NCBI GenBank assembly: GCA_012960035.1
Contig: DUBZ01000137.1
Location: 111,248 to 175,247, forward strand
Reading direction: 5' to 3'
DNA length: 64,000 nucleotides
Origin: Myxococcales bacterium
GTDB taxonomy: Bacteria > Myxococcota_A > UBA9160 > UBA4427
The notes under the pieces were generated by a model. That model did not search any database, was not told where the DNA came from, and was given only the letters and a program-made list of their open reading frames with translations. Position 1 is the stretch's first letter, and each line of letters starts with the position of its first letter. Below, piece after piece: positions 44,549 to 55,258 of this stretch. Both the position numbers and the translations under genes were made by a program.

Positions 44549-45981
44549 GGGATCAGTTCCAGAAGATCGCCCCGGGCGTTGGGGTTCGACTCAACACATG
44601 CGCGCGTCACTGGCAACACTTTGCCTGGGTTGCAAAGTCCGTCGGGATTGAAGGCACGACGCAATCGCAACATGGCATCCAGGTCGCAATCACTAAACAG
44701 CAGGCTCATGAACTCCTGCTTCTCGGTCCCCACTCCATGTTCGCCGGTCAGCACGCCACCTACCGCGAGGCAAGCTTCGAGGATTTCGCGGCCGGCCTTC
44801 AAGACACGATCGAGTTCGTCGGGGTCTCGCTTGTCGAAAGAAATGATGGGATGCAGGTTCCCGTCGCCGGCATGAAAGACGTTGGCGAGCACGAGTTCGT
44901 AGCGTTCACCAATTTCGCTGACTTGCTCGAGGATCTCCGGAAGATGTGCGCGAGGCACAACCGCGTCGTGGACGTAGAGATCGGGCGCGAGCCGGCCCAT
45001 GGCACCGAACGAACCCTTACGCGCTTTCCAGAACAGGTCTCGTTCGGTTGCATCCTTCGCAATTCGAACATCGCTTGCTCCTGCGTCGCGACAGAACTTT
45101 TGCATCCGTTTTACTTGGTCGTCGAGCGCGCAACGCGCGCCGTCGAGTTCGGCCAGCAGCACCGCACCGGCCGAACGCGGGAGCCCCGCCTTATAGACAC
45201 TGTCTTCGACGACCTCGATGGTGCGCTGGTCGATAACCTCCAGGGCAGCCGGCACAAGACCGCTGCCCACAATCGCCATCACAGCGCGACAAGCGCTCAC
45301 CACGTCGGGAAAAACGCCAAGCAGTGTCTCAATCCCTTCCGGAACTTCGAGCAACTTCACCGTAATTTCGGTGACGATCCCAAGCGTGCCTTCGCTGCCA
45401 GTCACAACGCCCGTGAGGTCGTATCCAGGAGCGAATCCCGAATCGTGCCCGAGTCGCAGAAGCTCGCCGTCGGGCATCACGAACTCAACGCCAAGAATAT
45501 TGTCGGTGGTGGCGCCGTATTTCAGGGTGTGAGGGCCCCCGGAATTTTCGGCGACGTTGCCTCCGATGGTGCAGACCTGCTGGCTCGACGGATCGGGGGC
45601 GTAGTACAGACCCTGCTTCGCGACGACGTTCGAAAGATGCAAGTTCACCAGCCCCGGTTGAACCCGCGCGATCCGGTTCTCGACGTCGACTTCGAGAATT
45701 TTTTTCATGCGCGACGTTTCAATCACGACTGCGTTCGACTTCGCGTGGGCGCCGCCCGAAAGCCCTGTTCCCGCACCACGCGGAACAAAGGGCGTGTCGT
45801 GTTCGCGGCAGGCCTTCACGATCTGCACGACTTCATCGGTGTTGGCGGGCAAAACCACAACGGACGGTAGCTGGGGGTCCAGGGTCAATCCGTCGCACTC
45901 GTAAACGAAGAGTTCTTCTGGGCGGGACAAGCAAGCGGGCTCGCCCACGATCTCGCGCAGCCGGTCGATCAGGTCACTCAT
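44545..45981 (-). CDS. glcD: Glycolate oxidase subunit GlcD (FAD-linked oxidase)
   Basis: 478 residues. FAD-linked oxidase: VPRGAGTGLSGGA, CTIGGNVAENSGGPHTLKYG, TGSEGTLGIVTE, and the C-terminal catalytic region FHAGDGNLHP and GEHGVGTEK. First gene of glcDEF. Glycolate is the expected substrate; D-lactate cannot be excluded. The ATG at 45981 has only a weak upstream ribosome site. A 179-base gap upstream separates it from the TPR-zincin gene. Confidence 0.9.
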   Translation of the reverse strand: MSDLIDRLREIVGEPACLSRPEELFVYECDGLTLDPQLPSVVVLPANTDEVVQIVKACREHDTPFVPRGAGTGLSGGAHAKSNAVVIETSRMKKILEVDVENRIARVQPGLVNLHLSNVVAKQGLYYAPDPSSQQVCTIGGNVAENSGGPHTLKYGATTDNILGVEFVMPDGELLRLGHDSGFAPGYDLTGVVTGSEGTLGIVTEITVKLLEVPEGIETLLGVFPDVVSACRAVMAIVGSGLVPAALEVIDQRTIEVVEDSVYKAGLPRSAGAVLLAELDGARCALDDQVKRMQKFCRDAGASDVRIAKDATERDLFWKARKGSFGAMGRLAPDLYVHDAVVPRAHLPEILEQVSEIGERYELVLANVFHAGDGNLHPIISFDKRDPDELDRVLKAGREILEACLAVGGVLTGEHGVGTEKQEFMSLLFSDCDLDAMLRLRRAFNPDGLCNPGKVLPVTRACVESNPNARGDLLELIP

Positions 45982-46160
45982 AAACCGTGAGCCCTTGGGC
46001 CAACGCACGCGGATGCGGGGGGGGCGGCTTCGCAGCAGTGCCGTGGGAGGTCCATGCTCGAACCATAGACAAGATGACTCAGAGCCCGCCAGACACGCGA
46101 ATGGTTCTAACGCAGCAACTACCGCGACCCACCGACAATGAAACCAGCCACGGGCTCGAA

Positions 46161-47198
46161 CTACGCGAGTCCGAGACGCTCCATGTCCTCTTCGTCGAGA
46201 CCGAGGTAGTGGCCGATTTCGTGACGCACGGTGATCTGAAGCTGTTCGATCAGTTCCTCGTGGTCTCGGCACACCTTGGTGTGGTTCTTCACGAAGATCA
46301 TTACCCGGTCAAGGTCGAGTGCTTGCGACGTCGTCGACGCTTCAGTTCGAGGCGAACCTACAAACAAACCCAAGATTTGGGGCGACACGTTTTCCGTGGC
46401 AATCAGCTCTCGCGACGGCAAGTCTTCAACGAGTACGGGTACGTCGGCGATGTAGTCGCGAATGGAACGCGGGAGATTGTCGATCGCGGTCGCGACTGCT
46501 TGTTCAAAGTCTTGCGTTGAAATTTCGAGCGGCAGTGGGTAGTGGTGCGGATCGAGGGCATTCGCGCGGGCAAAGGCCTCGGTTGCATGTTCCGCATCGA
46601 GCCTTTCGAGTACGAGCCCGAGGTAGTAGATCACGTGTGCAGAGTCCGGGTCGAGCGACACCGTATGCTCAAGCACGCGCTGCGCCTCTTCGTAGCGGCC
46701 GAGCTCAAACAAGATCTGGCCTTCGAACGCGCTGTAGACGGGCTGCATCCCCACCGCCTTGTTCGCGCGCCGGACGAGAAAGATCGCACCCTCCAGATCG
46801 TCGACGTAAAAGAGAGCCTTTGACTTGAGGTAGTAGACCTCGGCCTGCACCGAAGTTTCGGGGCGCGGGAGTTCTGCGCGACCACTGAGAAGCTCGTCGC
46901 AGCGTTCGAGGGCGGACTCGTACGCGGCCAACTCTTCGATCATGAGTTCGATGCGATTCAGGTGCGCGGCAGTAAATTTCGAGTCGGCGAGGATTGCGCG
47001 TTCGAATTCGTGAGCGGCTTCGTCGATTCGACCCTCATCCCAAAGGATTTCGCCACGGCCGTTGTGAGCCTCTGCACCCGCGGGGTACGCGCGAAGCGCC
47101 TCATCGAGCCAAGCGAGCGCCTCGTCCATGCGTCCGCGATGGGAAGCCTCCATGGCCTGGTCCAAGCAATCCCAGTATCTGTCCTTGTCGTTTCGCAT
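46161..47198 (-). CDS. TPR protein with C-terminal zincin (minimal metallopeptidase) domain
   Basis: 345 residues. The N-terminal two thirds are TPR-like helix pairs (AMEASHRGRMDEALAWLDEA, AEAHNGRGEILWDEGRIDEA, YYLGLVLERLDAEHATEAFA). The C-terminal ~110 residues end in HEIGHYLGLDEEDMERLG, an HExxH zinc site with the GLDE extension typical of the minimal MMP-like zincin family. The protease activity and its target are unknown. ATG 47198 follows GGAAGG; the upstream ATG at 47276 is not supported. Confidence 0.82.
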   Translation of the reverse strand: MRNDKDRYWDCLDQAMEASHRGRMDEALAWLDEALRAYPAGAEAHNGRGEILWDEGRIDEAAHEFERAILADSKFTAAHLNRIELMIEELAAYESALERCDELLSGRAELPRPETSVQAEVYYLKSKALFYVDDLEGAIFLVRRANKAVGMQPVYSAFEGQILFELGRYEEAQRVLEHTVSLDPDSAHVIYYLGLVLERLDAEHATEAFARANALDPHHYPLPLEISTQDFEQAVATAIDNLPRSIRDYIADVPVLVEDLPSRELIATENVSPQILGLFVGSPRTEASTTSQALDLDRVMIFVKNHTKVCRDHEELIEQLQITVRHEIGHYLGLDEEDMERLGLA

Positions 47199-47542
47199 CG
47201 GGCCTTCCACCGGGTAGAACCTATGGCCAGCGACCACACGGGCGTGGGGTCGCTTTGCTGCGTAGTACAATAGCAAACCCTAGGCCCTGAGATCTTTCTC
47301 TTTCAAGGCCGACATTCGCAGTTTGGACCCGGTTCCATTGCGCTTTTTCATGGGCGAGGTGACCGGCCGGGCAGCCGTTCTCGATGTCTCAGCAACGCCG
47401 ACGGTTTGGGTGTATCCAGGACATCCAGATCGAGCCTTTGCCCCACCTTCCCACGTACGGCTCAACGTTCCAGCGACGTTGGATCCGCGTTTGGGCGCCG
47501 TGCGCCTTCTGCCGCACCGTCTCCTAGCGTCGCGTTCTAACC
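47199..47542. other. Intergenic region between TPR-zincin and Hsd4A-like genes
   Basis: About 340 bases. It holds the REP-like copy B at its right end. A 23-codon frame (MKKRNGTGSKLRMSALKEK...) upstream of the TPR gene lacks a ribosome site. I see no tRNA-like or other recognisable RNA fold. Confidence 0.4.
47463..47525 (-). repeat. REP-like dispersed repeat, copy B
   Basis: Read on the minus strand the head is TAGGAGACGGTGCGGCAGA, with tail GGCGCACGGCGCCC and GGATCC almost identical to copy A. It is the only copy whose TAG is not a stop codon; it begins 19 bases beyond the stop of the Hsd4A-like gene. Confidence 0.7.
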
Positions 47543-48466
47543 CTACGCACCGGGGATCGCATAACCGTCCCCGAACGTTCGGCCCGAGAAGTACTTGCCG
47601 AGCTTTGCGTCGAGCTTGTCCGCCGTCCATGTTCCTTCATTCTGGAATTGGCTTTCGGCCGTCGTGATGTCGGGGCGGCCCACCACCGTGATGTTCTCTC
47701 CGCAGCAAGTAAACACCTGGCCAGAGATGTTCGCGGCGTTGGGCGAAGCCAAGTACGCGACAAACGGAGCCGTGTTTGCGGGATCGAACTGATCGAAGCC
47801 TTCTTCCGGCTTTGCGAACATCTGAGAGAGCATGCCGCCGGTGTCCGTCATGCGCGTCCGTGCTCGCGGGCAGATGACGTTGGCCGTAACGCCGTACTTC
47901 ATCACGGCAAAACCCGTGGACAATGTGAGCGCGGTAATGCCCGCCTTGCCGGCCGCGTAGTTGGGTTGCCCAACGGAGCAGTAAAGAAAGGCTTCGGACG
48001 AAGTCCCGATGATGCGACCGTAAACCGGGCCGCCTTCTCGCTTCGCCTTCTCGCGCCAGTACATCGATGCAAACTTGAGCGAACAGAAGCTGCCCTTCAC
48101 ATGGACGCGAAGCACGCTGTCGAAGTCCTCTTCGTCCATGTTGAAGATCATCTTGTCGCGGCAGAAGCCGGCGTTGTTGACCAAAATGTTCAAATCGCCG
48201 TAGGTATCGATGGCGGCCTGGATCATGGCCTGGGAATCGTTCCAGTCCGCGACGTCGCCAAAGTGCGCAACGGCCTCGCCGCCCGCGGAGCGAATCTCTT
48301 CAACGACCGCGTCCGCGGCGTGGGTGTCGCGTCCGCTCCCGTCACCGGAAACACCGAGGTCGTTCACAACGACCCGCGCGCCCTGGCGTGCAAGTTCGAG
48401 TGCTTCTTCGCGCCCGAGTCCTCGAGCTGCGCCCGTTACGATCGCGACCTTTCCGTCCAACGTCAT
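47543..48466 (-). CDS. Hsd4A-like 17-beta-hydroxysteroid dehydrogenase-type SDR
   Basis: 307 residues. SDR with TGAARGLG, NNAG, and the stretch GTSSEAFLYCSVGQPNYAAGKAGITALTLS, which is close from memory to mycobacterial Hsd4A/Rv3502c and to the SDR part of peroxisomal multifunctional enzyme 2; VICPRARTRMT follows. The length (~300) with a C-terminal extension also fits. In that family it oxidises 3-hydroxyacyl-CoA side chains of sterols. ATG 48466 follows GGAG. Second gene after the FadA5-like thiolase (gap 128 bases), so the two form a beta-oxidation pair. Confidence 0.78.
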   Translation of the reverse strand: MTLDGKVAIVTGAARGLGREEALELARQGARVVVNDLGVSGDGSGRDTHAADAVVEEIRSAGGEAVAHFGDVADWNDSQAMIQAAIDTYGDLNILVNNAGFCRDKMIFNMDEEDFDSVLRVHVKGSFCSLKFASMYWREKAKREGGPVYGRIIGTSSEAFLYCSVGQPNYAAGKAGITALTLSTGFAVMKYGVTANVICPRARTRMTDTGGMLSQMFAKPEEGFDQFDPANTAPFVAYLASPNAANISGQVFTCCGENITVVGRPDITTAESQFQNEGTWTADKLDAKLGKYFSGRTFGDGYAIPGA

Positions 48467-48594
48467 AATATCTCCGGACAACCCGGCAATACCGGGACGT
48501 CAGCGTAAATGGATTGATCCGCGCTTCGGTGTTCCTGCGTGCGAAACCGTTGCGCGGGCTTTGATATGCGAGTCGAAGACCCTGAGCGTGTCGA

Positions 48595-50249
<1,655 letters not shown>

Positions 50250-50325
50250 TGGTAGGCCCTCCAGGATTTGAACCAGGGACTACCCGGTTATGAGCCGGGT
50301 GCTCTAACCGCTGAGCTAAGGGCCC
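50250..50325 (-). tRNA. tRNA with CAU anticodon (probably tRNA-Ile2)
   Basis: Minus strand, 76 bases including an encoded CCA. Acceptor GGGCCCT pairs with AGGGCCT (one G-U), D arm TTAGCTCAGCGGTTAGAGC, anticodon stem CCCGG/CCGGG around loop CTCATAA (anticodon CAT at 50290-50292), T arm CCTGG-TTCAAAT-CCTGG. The body resembles lysidine-modified tRNA-Ile(CAU) more than elongator Met; automated tools may call it Met. Confidence 0.85.
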
Positions 50326-50463
50326 GTGCGCAAGACTCTACCACGGTCATCCTCGCAATCGATCTCGGCCTGCAATTTGATTTCCAGTTCTGTGAAATGC
50401 AATGCGGCAAACGACACGCGCGATTGGTTGTCGCAGTCATCTGAAGCTGACATAATCGCCAAC

Positions 50464-51825
50464 ATGACAAGCGAAGCCGCCACGCGCCCACACTGCGTCG
50501 CTGTCATTGGGGGCGCGGTATCTGGAGCAGAAGTCGCAGGACGACTTGCCAACAAAGGTATCTCAGTCGCTGTATTCGAACAAAACCCGCGTCCATTCGG
50601 CAAGATCGAAGACGGCCTTCCTCGCTGGCACCACAAGCTAAGGGAAAAGGAATACCGCGCGATCGGCGCCAAGCTTTCTCACCCGAACATCTTCTACGTT
50701 CCCAATACCGAAGTGGGCCGCGACGTTGGTTTTGCCGAACTGTGCAACGACTGGGGGTTTAGCTCCGTCATCCTCGCGAACGGCGCTTGGCGAGATCGCC
50801 CGGTGCAGCTCGACGGCGCGGAAGACGTCGAGGGCAAAGGGCTCACCTACCAGAATCCATTCGTCACCTGGTGGAACCATCTCGATGAAGCGGGCGCCGA
50901 TCCCAGCTTGTTCGATGTAAAGGACGACACCCTCGTCCTCGGTGGCGGACTTGCCTCGATCGACGTCGCCAAGATCGTGATGCTTGAGACAACTCGCGCA
51001 AAACTGCTTGAACGCGGCATCGATGTCGACGTCATCACCCTAGAAGTGAAAGGCATCCCGAAGATCCTCGAAGGCCACGGACTTACAGTTGGCGACTTGG
51101 GTCTTAAGGGTTGTACAATTTTTTACCGCCGTCGCGTCGAAGACATGCCGGTGGTCACGATCCCAGATGGCGCAACCCCGGAACGCGAAGCCAAGGTTCG
51201 GGCAAGTCGTCAGACCTTGATCGACAAAGCGATCCGAAAATACGGCTTCGAAATTCAAGAACTCGCGGTCGCCGACTCTCTTATCATCGAAGACGGTCAA
51301 CTCGCGGGTCTTGTTTTCCGGCGCACGAAGGTGGAAGGCAATCGCGTTGTCTCAACCGACGAGACGTTCGAACGGCGCGGAGCCGCCGTCATCAGTTCGA
51401 TCGGCAGCATCCCCCAGCCCATTCCCGAAATCAAAATGAACGGTGAGCTCTACGACTTCGCGGACTGGGACACGGGCCGCTTGAATGGTTACCCGACTGT
51501 GTTTTCTGTCGGCAATGTCGTTACGGGCAAGGGCAACATCGTGGCATCGCGAAAACATGCCGAGCGTGTGACCACTGCGGCGATCGAAATCTTTCTCGGG
51601 GTGAACGAAAACCCCGAAGCGTCACGCGAAGATCTCGCAAGCCCTGCCGCCGCCCAGGCGGAACAAATCGCAAATGACGTAGTTGCGCAGCTTACTGTAC
51701 GACCCGAGCCCAGCGAATCGGCACGCAAAGCAACTCTCGAACGTGTTGCCGCACGCCAACGCGAAGTCAATTACACCAACGACTTCAACGCTTGGCTAGA
51801 ACTCGTCGCGCCGAAGCCCGCTTAA
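50464..51825 (+). CDS. FAD-dependent pyridine-nucleotide oxidoreductase (FprA-like)
   Basis: 453 residues. N-terminal FAD site VIGGAVSGAEVAGRLA and EQNPRPFGKIEDGLPRWH match the ferredoxin-NADP reductase/adrenodoxin-reductase (FprA) type; a second Rossmann motif LVLGGGLASIDVAK binds NAD(P)H; GNVVTGKGNI near the C-terminus is also typical. It would pass electrons to a ferredoxin, for example for a Rieske or P450 hydroxylase, though none is in the window. ATG 50464 is inferred from the FAD motif; the ribosome site is weak. Divergent from the tRNA. Confidence 0.8.
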   Translation: MTSEAATRPHCVAVIGGAVSGAEVAGRLANKGISVAVFEQNPRPFGKIEDGLPRWHHKLREKEYRAIGAKLSHPNIFYVPNTEVGRDVGFAELCNDWGFSSVILANGAWRDRPVQLDGAEDVEGKGLTYQNPFVTWWNHLDEAGADPSLFDVKDDTLVLGGGLASIDVAKIVMLETTRAKLLERGIDVDVITLEVKGIPKILEGHGLTVGDLGLKGCTIFYRRRVEDMPVVTIPDGATPEREAKVRASRQTLIDKAIRKYGFEIQELAVADSLIIEDGQLAGLVFRRTKVEGNRVVSTDETFERRGAAVISSIGSIPQPIPEIKMNGELYDFADWDTGRLNGYPTVFSVGNVVTGKGNIVASRKHAERVTTAAIEIFLGVNENPEASREDLASPAAAQAEQIANDVVAQLTVRPEPSESARKATLERVAARQREVNYTNDFNAWLELVAPKPA

Positions 51826-51867
51826 GCGAACGTCTTCGTGTTCGTCGTTAAGGAAGCGGCGGAGTGC

Positions 51868-52104
51868 TCATTTGTGGAGCGATCCGTTGTCGCGAGCGAT
51901 CTGCGAGCCACAGTATTCGCAGTGGGTGTCGCTCGATTCAACTTGCGCGCTACACGAACCACAGCTGTAGACCCGGGCCTCGACGGCTTCGTACGCGGGG
52001 TTCTCGACCTCGCTACCGCAGCGACAGTTGACGTTTGGCTCCGCAACGTCGGTAACGTCGTATTGGGTATGACCGTCTTGGCAAGCGATCAGACGCACGC
52101 GCAT
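51868..52104 (-). CDS. Small zinc-ribbon protein
   Basis: 78 residues with three Cys clusters: CRCG, CGSC and CEYCG. The arrangement suggests one or two zinc ribbons (rubredoxin- or double-zinc-ribbon-like). The N-terminus starts MRVRLIACQDGH. No known partner. It is convergent with the FAD oxidoreductase gene. The ribosome site is weak, but the regular Cys spacing supports a real gene. Confidence 0.55.
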   Translation of the reverse strand: MRVRLIACQDGHTQYDVTDVAEPNVNCRCGSEVENPAYEAVEARVYSCGSCSAQVESSDTHCEYCGSQIARDNGSLHK

Positions 52105-52423
52105 TACTCGATAACAATCGCGACGAACCCGAAGTTCCGCCTCGCAAGGCGATGCCGTCTCGACGCAGAACGGTCTCGAAAAGCCGTCTATTGCCTAATG
52201 GGACTCTTTTCTCACTGCCTTGACCGCAAGCCGAGGGGTGCCGGCAACACGTATCGCGAGCGTCCAACTCACGTGCAAGTAAATGGAAAGAGCGAGGCCT
52301 TCTGCTGATGTTTCGCGGGGCCCCGAAACCAGGAGCGCGGGGTGTAGCCCCACGATGGGTTCTTCTAAGCTCAGACTTTCAGGTAGCGTGCGCGCGGACG
52401 CGTGCGAACAAGCGGAGAAGGTC
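52105..52423. other. Intergenic region upstream of SDR
   Basis: About 320 bases. A GC-rich inverted repeat (GTTTCG 52310-52315 with CGAAAC 52324-52329 around GGGGCCC) and a second GGGGT-GTAG-CCCC hairpin near 52339-52352 occur in it. No supported gene. Confidence 0.4.
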
Positions 52424-53233
52424 GTGGACGCAAAAGATTTGAACGGACGAGGTGCAGTTGTCACTGGAGCGGCTCGAGGCATTGGCCTCGCGGTCGCACA
52501 CCGCCTCCATCGCGCCGGAGCCAAGGTCGCGATGCTTGATCGAAAAGAAAGTGATCTCCACAAAGCGGCCGCGCCGCTTGGCGGCATCGCGATCGAAGTC
52601 GACGTGCGCGATTCCGCCGCGGTCGAAGAGGCGATCCAGACCGCACACGAACGACTCGAGCGGCTGTCCATCCTCGTCAACAACGCCGGCATGGGGATGC
52701 TTCAACCCCTGCACGAGTACACCGACAAACAGTGGGACGACATTCTCGCTGTAAATTTGAGTGGCACCTTTTATGCGATGCGAAGCGCGATCCCTTTCAT
52801 GCTCGAAAGCGGCGGCGGCGCGATCGTGAACAACGCCTCCGTGAGTGCCAGTAGCCCTACTCGCGGCGAGCTTCCCTATTCCGCCGCGAAAGCGGGTGTC
52901 ATAGCGCTGACCCATGGTGCTGCCCAAGAGTACGGACCGACGATTCGCGTCAACGCGATATCACCGGGTGTTGTGCGCACCCCCATGACCGAACTCTTGT
53001 ATTCGAATGCTGAAATTCTGGAACCGGTCGAGCGCTCAACGCCGCTGCAACGCACAGGTGACGTTGACGAGATTGCAGACGTTGTCCACTTTCTCTGTTC
53101 GGACGCATCGCGCTTCGTCACGGGACAAAACATCGTCATCGACGGCGGGCTGAGCCTGCCCCAAGCGGGCATCGATGAGACGTTGAAGTGGTCTCTCGAC
53201 ATGATGGCGAAAGCGAAGGCCAAACGTTCTTAG
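52424..53233 (+). CDS. SDR family oxidoreductase
   Basis: 269 residues. Classical SDR: TGAARGIG, NNAGMGM, catalytic YSAAKAG, and the C-terminal SDASRFVTGQNIVIDGG. An Asp after strand 2 (MLDRKES) suggests NAD(H). Substrate unknown; 3-oxoacyl-ACP/CoA reductase or a sterol or alcohol dehydrogenase are options. GTG 52424 is set by GGAGAAGG six bases upstream; the frame opens further upstream without support. Confidence 0.82.
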   Translation: MDAKDLNGRGAVVTGAARGIGLAVAHRLHRAGAKVAMLDRKESDLHKAAAPLGGIAIEVDVRDSAAVEEAIQTAHERLERLSILVNNAGMGMLQPLHEYTDKQWDDILAVNLSGTFYAMRSAIPFMLESGGGAIVNNASVSASSPTRGELPYSAAKAGVIALTHGAAQEYGPTIRVNAISPGVVRTPMTELLYSNAEILEPVERSTPLQRTGDVDEIADVVHFLCSDASRFVTGQNIVIDGGLSLPQAGIDETLKWSLDMMAKAKAKRS

Positions 53234-53409
53234 CGCGACGCCGGCGCTTGAGCGCTGAGCACGCGCGATGCCGCCACCGAAACCAGCCCACTCGTAGATC
53301 TCAACGACGACTTGCGGCAAATCGCGGGTATCCCCCTCGACCAGCCCCCCCCATAGACGACGTCGCATCCGCGGCACCGAACCACGGTGCCCGCTCTCGC
53401 GCCGAAGTC

Positions 53410-53823
53410 TTGATCGATGAAATCTGTGAGCGCGGAATGGACGCACCCGCCGCTAAAGGTCTGGCAGACCATGTCGTCCTGCACCACGCGCTTGCGCGAA
53501 CCCTCGGCGTGACGACGCTGTCCCGCGACATCTCAGCCAGGGGCATGGAGCCCGAAGCGTCGAGAGAAGTGGCCACGCTCCTGCTCGCGATCGAACTGAT
53601 GGATCGCGGCGCCAGCTACCAAACCGTTGTGCGGCATCTGAAGCAGCAACCCATCTCTGCGGGCGAAGCCCTTGCCGGTGCTCTTGATGCCAGTCGAATC
53701 CACCGCATCGCAAAACCCGAGCCTGTCAAAGAAGGCGCGTTCTTCGCCTACCTCGCCGCGGGCGTTACCGCGGTCACGGTCGCGATGATCATGCTCACGG
53801 TTCTGATGAACTTCGCGCAGTAG
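53410..53823 (+). CDS. Hypothetical membrane-anchored protein with two similar helical units
   Basis: About 137 residues; the start is uncertain (TTG 53410 here, ATG 53437 or a start further upstream are possible). Two similar units, LIDEICERGMDAPAAKGLAD and LSRDISARGMEPEASREVAT, suggest an internal duplication. A C-terminal membrane helix (YLAAGVTAVTVAMIMLTVLM) ends the protein. No known family. It is convergent with the small membrane protein gene that follows. Confidence 0.55.
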   Translation: MIDEICERGMDAPAAKGLADHVVLHHALARTLGVTTLSRDISARGMEPEASREVATLLLAIELMDRGASYQTVVRHLKQQPISAGEALAGALDASRIHRIAKPEPVKEGAFFAYLAAGVTAVTVAMIMLTVLMNFAQ

Positions 53824-53835
53824 CACCGCCCAAAA

Positions 53836-54114
53836 TTACATCTTGTCTTTCAGGTGCTCTCGAATCGCACGTCGGTAAGCACCCGCCTCGTTGAGTTCTG
53901 GATTGCTCTTCCGGGTGGCATCAAGACGTCGCTTGAGTTCATCGACATCGCCCCCGCAGACCTTCAGCAGGTAGTCGTGGTCTTCCTCAGGCGCGCGACC
54001 TTTGCCGGGGATCATCAAGCCAAGCTGGTCCGCCACTTCCTTCCCGCGACGGGTCGTTAAAAAGATTGCGACGACTGCCGCGACCATCAACGCGACCATA
54101 AACAATCTCAGCAT
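53836..54114 (-). CDS. Small single-pass membrane protein
   Basis: 92 residues. The N-terminal helix MLRLFMVALMVAAVVAIFLT enters the membrane; the remainder is charged and helical (DELKRRLDATRKSNPELNEA). GGATGA precedes the ATG. Function unknown. It lies alone on the minus strand between a convergent gene and a 217-base gap. Confidence 0.65.
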   Translation of the reverse strand: MLRLFMVALMVAAVVAIFLTTRRGKEVADQLGLMIPGKGRAPEEDHDYLLKVCGGDVDELKRRLDATRKSNPELNEAGAYRRAIREHLKDKM

Positions 54115-54331
54115 TGTTTCATCCGATTTGCATCGAGCGGCTCGTTGACGGGCTAGCCGAGCAGTTCAAAAAACAGTCAGTCGCAATGATTGCGAACAAA
54201 TGAACGGCCGTAGTACCCGCCAACCGCGAAACCCCTGGCCTTTCAAGCGACCAGCCTAGCCACGCGGTCGATCCCGAAGAAAGCGCAACGACCCAAAAAC
54301 GTGTAATCGGCATTTTCTACCCGCGCAACAA

Positions 54332-54727
54332 TTAGTGGTGGTCCGTACCGAACAACACCTGTTCATAGTGGTCCGCCGTTTCTGCCAGATAGGCGACGGC
54401 GGATTCAATCTCACTTGGGTCTGAGTCTTCGAGGGACAGGGTGTCGGTCATGCAAAACTCGTCGCCGTTCAGCGCAAGCGCACCGTGGGCCAAGCTCGCG
54501 TTGGCGCGCAGGGCTTGTACCAATTGTTCGCGGCGCATTTCGACCGAAACTCCGATCACGCTGACGAGTCGAATGAGATGGTGCTCGGCATTTTCAAAAT
54601 GCTCAAACATAACGACCTGATGTCGCCCGTTCGCATGGGTGACGTTGACACCGCTGGGGAGAAGTTCCCAACCGCGTTGCGCGCACACCGTGCGCAATAT
54701 TTCGCCAAAAGCTTCTTGAGTCGCCAC
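54332..54727 (-). CDS. YbjN-like protein
   Basis: About 131 residues from GTG 54727 (TTG 54811 would add 28 residues that look non-structural). A mixed alpha/beta pattern with a central acidic and hydrophobic strand (HQVVMFEHFENAEHHLIRLVSVIG) and EQLVQALRANASLAHGALALNGDEF is like YbjN/type III chaperone-fold sensory proteins. Role unclear. No neighbour suggests a partner. Confidence 0.6.
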   Translation of the reverse strand: MATQEAFGEILRTVCAQRGWELLPSGVNVTHANGRHQVVMFEHFENAEHHLIRLVSVIGVSVEMRREQLVQALRANASLAHGALALNGDEFCMTDTLSLEDSDPSEIESAVAYLAETADHYEQVLFGTDHH

Positions 54728-54838
54728 GTGAGTTCTGATTCTCGCTGAGTTCGTTTGTGCGTTGCCGTGCACCGCATGGGAGATTGTGGTGATTGTAGCC
54801 GCGCGGGTCAAAGTTTCGTGTAGATCCGACGATTCGGA

Positions 54839-55258
54839 TTATCCGAGCGCCACCAATGCTGTGCCCAAAACCGGGGTTTCGTTGGCCTCATTGGTCATCG
54901 TGAGATCCAATTCGATGGTTTTGCCCTCTTCGTCGCAGTCCGTCACGACCCCGTTCACGCGCACTTGCGTGTCGGCGACGAGTGGCGCTCGAAAGATGGT
55001 GTCGAGCCTACGCACTTCCGCACCGGGCGCCCAGGCGTGTATCGCTGCAGCAAAGATACCCTGGCTCATGATGCCCGGAACGATCGCACCCGGCAGGCCT
55101 GATTTGCGGGCTTCTTCATGGTCATTGAAGCGTCCAAAGTTCATCCCGGCCGCGACGGTAAAAACTCGAACCGTCTCGATGCGAATGTCGGCCAGGGTTT
55201 CCTGAAGTTCGTCTCCGAAGTCGACGTCGGTAAATGTGCGCCGGGTTTGATCCGTCAC
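54839..55258 (-). CDS. MaoC-like hydratase (ChsH1-like)
   Basis: 139 residues, a single hotdog domain with the hydratase-type stretch NFGRFNDHEEARKSGLPGAIVPGIMSQG (Asp/His region of MaoC R-hydratases, here ND-H). The GTG start directly follows the TAA of the MaoC-N-type gene, so the two are translationally coupled and probably form a heterodimer. The pair resembles ChsH1 with the N-terminal domain of ChsH2, which hydrates the steroid side chain in its last beta-oxidation cycle. Last gene of the operon. Confidence 0.75.
   Translation of the reverse strand: MTDQTRRTFTDVDFGDELQETLADIRIETVRVFTVAAGMNFGRFNDHEEARKSGLPGAIVPGIMSQGIFAAAIHAWAPGAEVRRLDTIFRAPLVADTQVRVNGVVTDCDEEGKTIELDLTMTNEANETPVLGTALVALG

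Noticed and set aside
47280..47351. A 23-codon basic frame upstream of the TPR-zincin gene
   Set aside because: No ribosome site and too short to judge; could be chance.
52301..52352. Adjacent GC-rich hairpins as an intrinsic terminator
   Set aside because: No T-run follows and the preceding gene (on the minus strand) ends elsewhere; left as unexplained structure.
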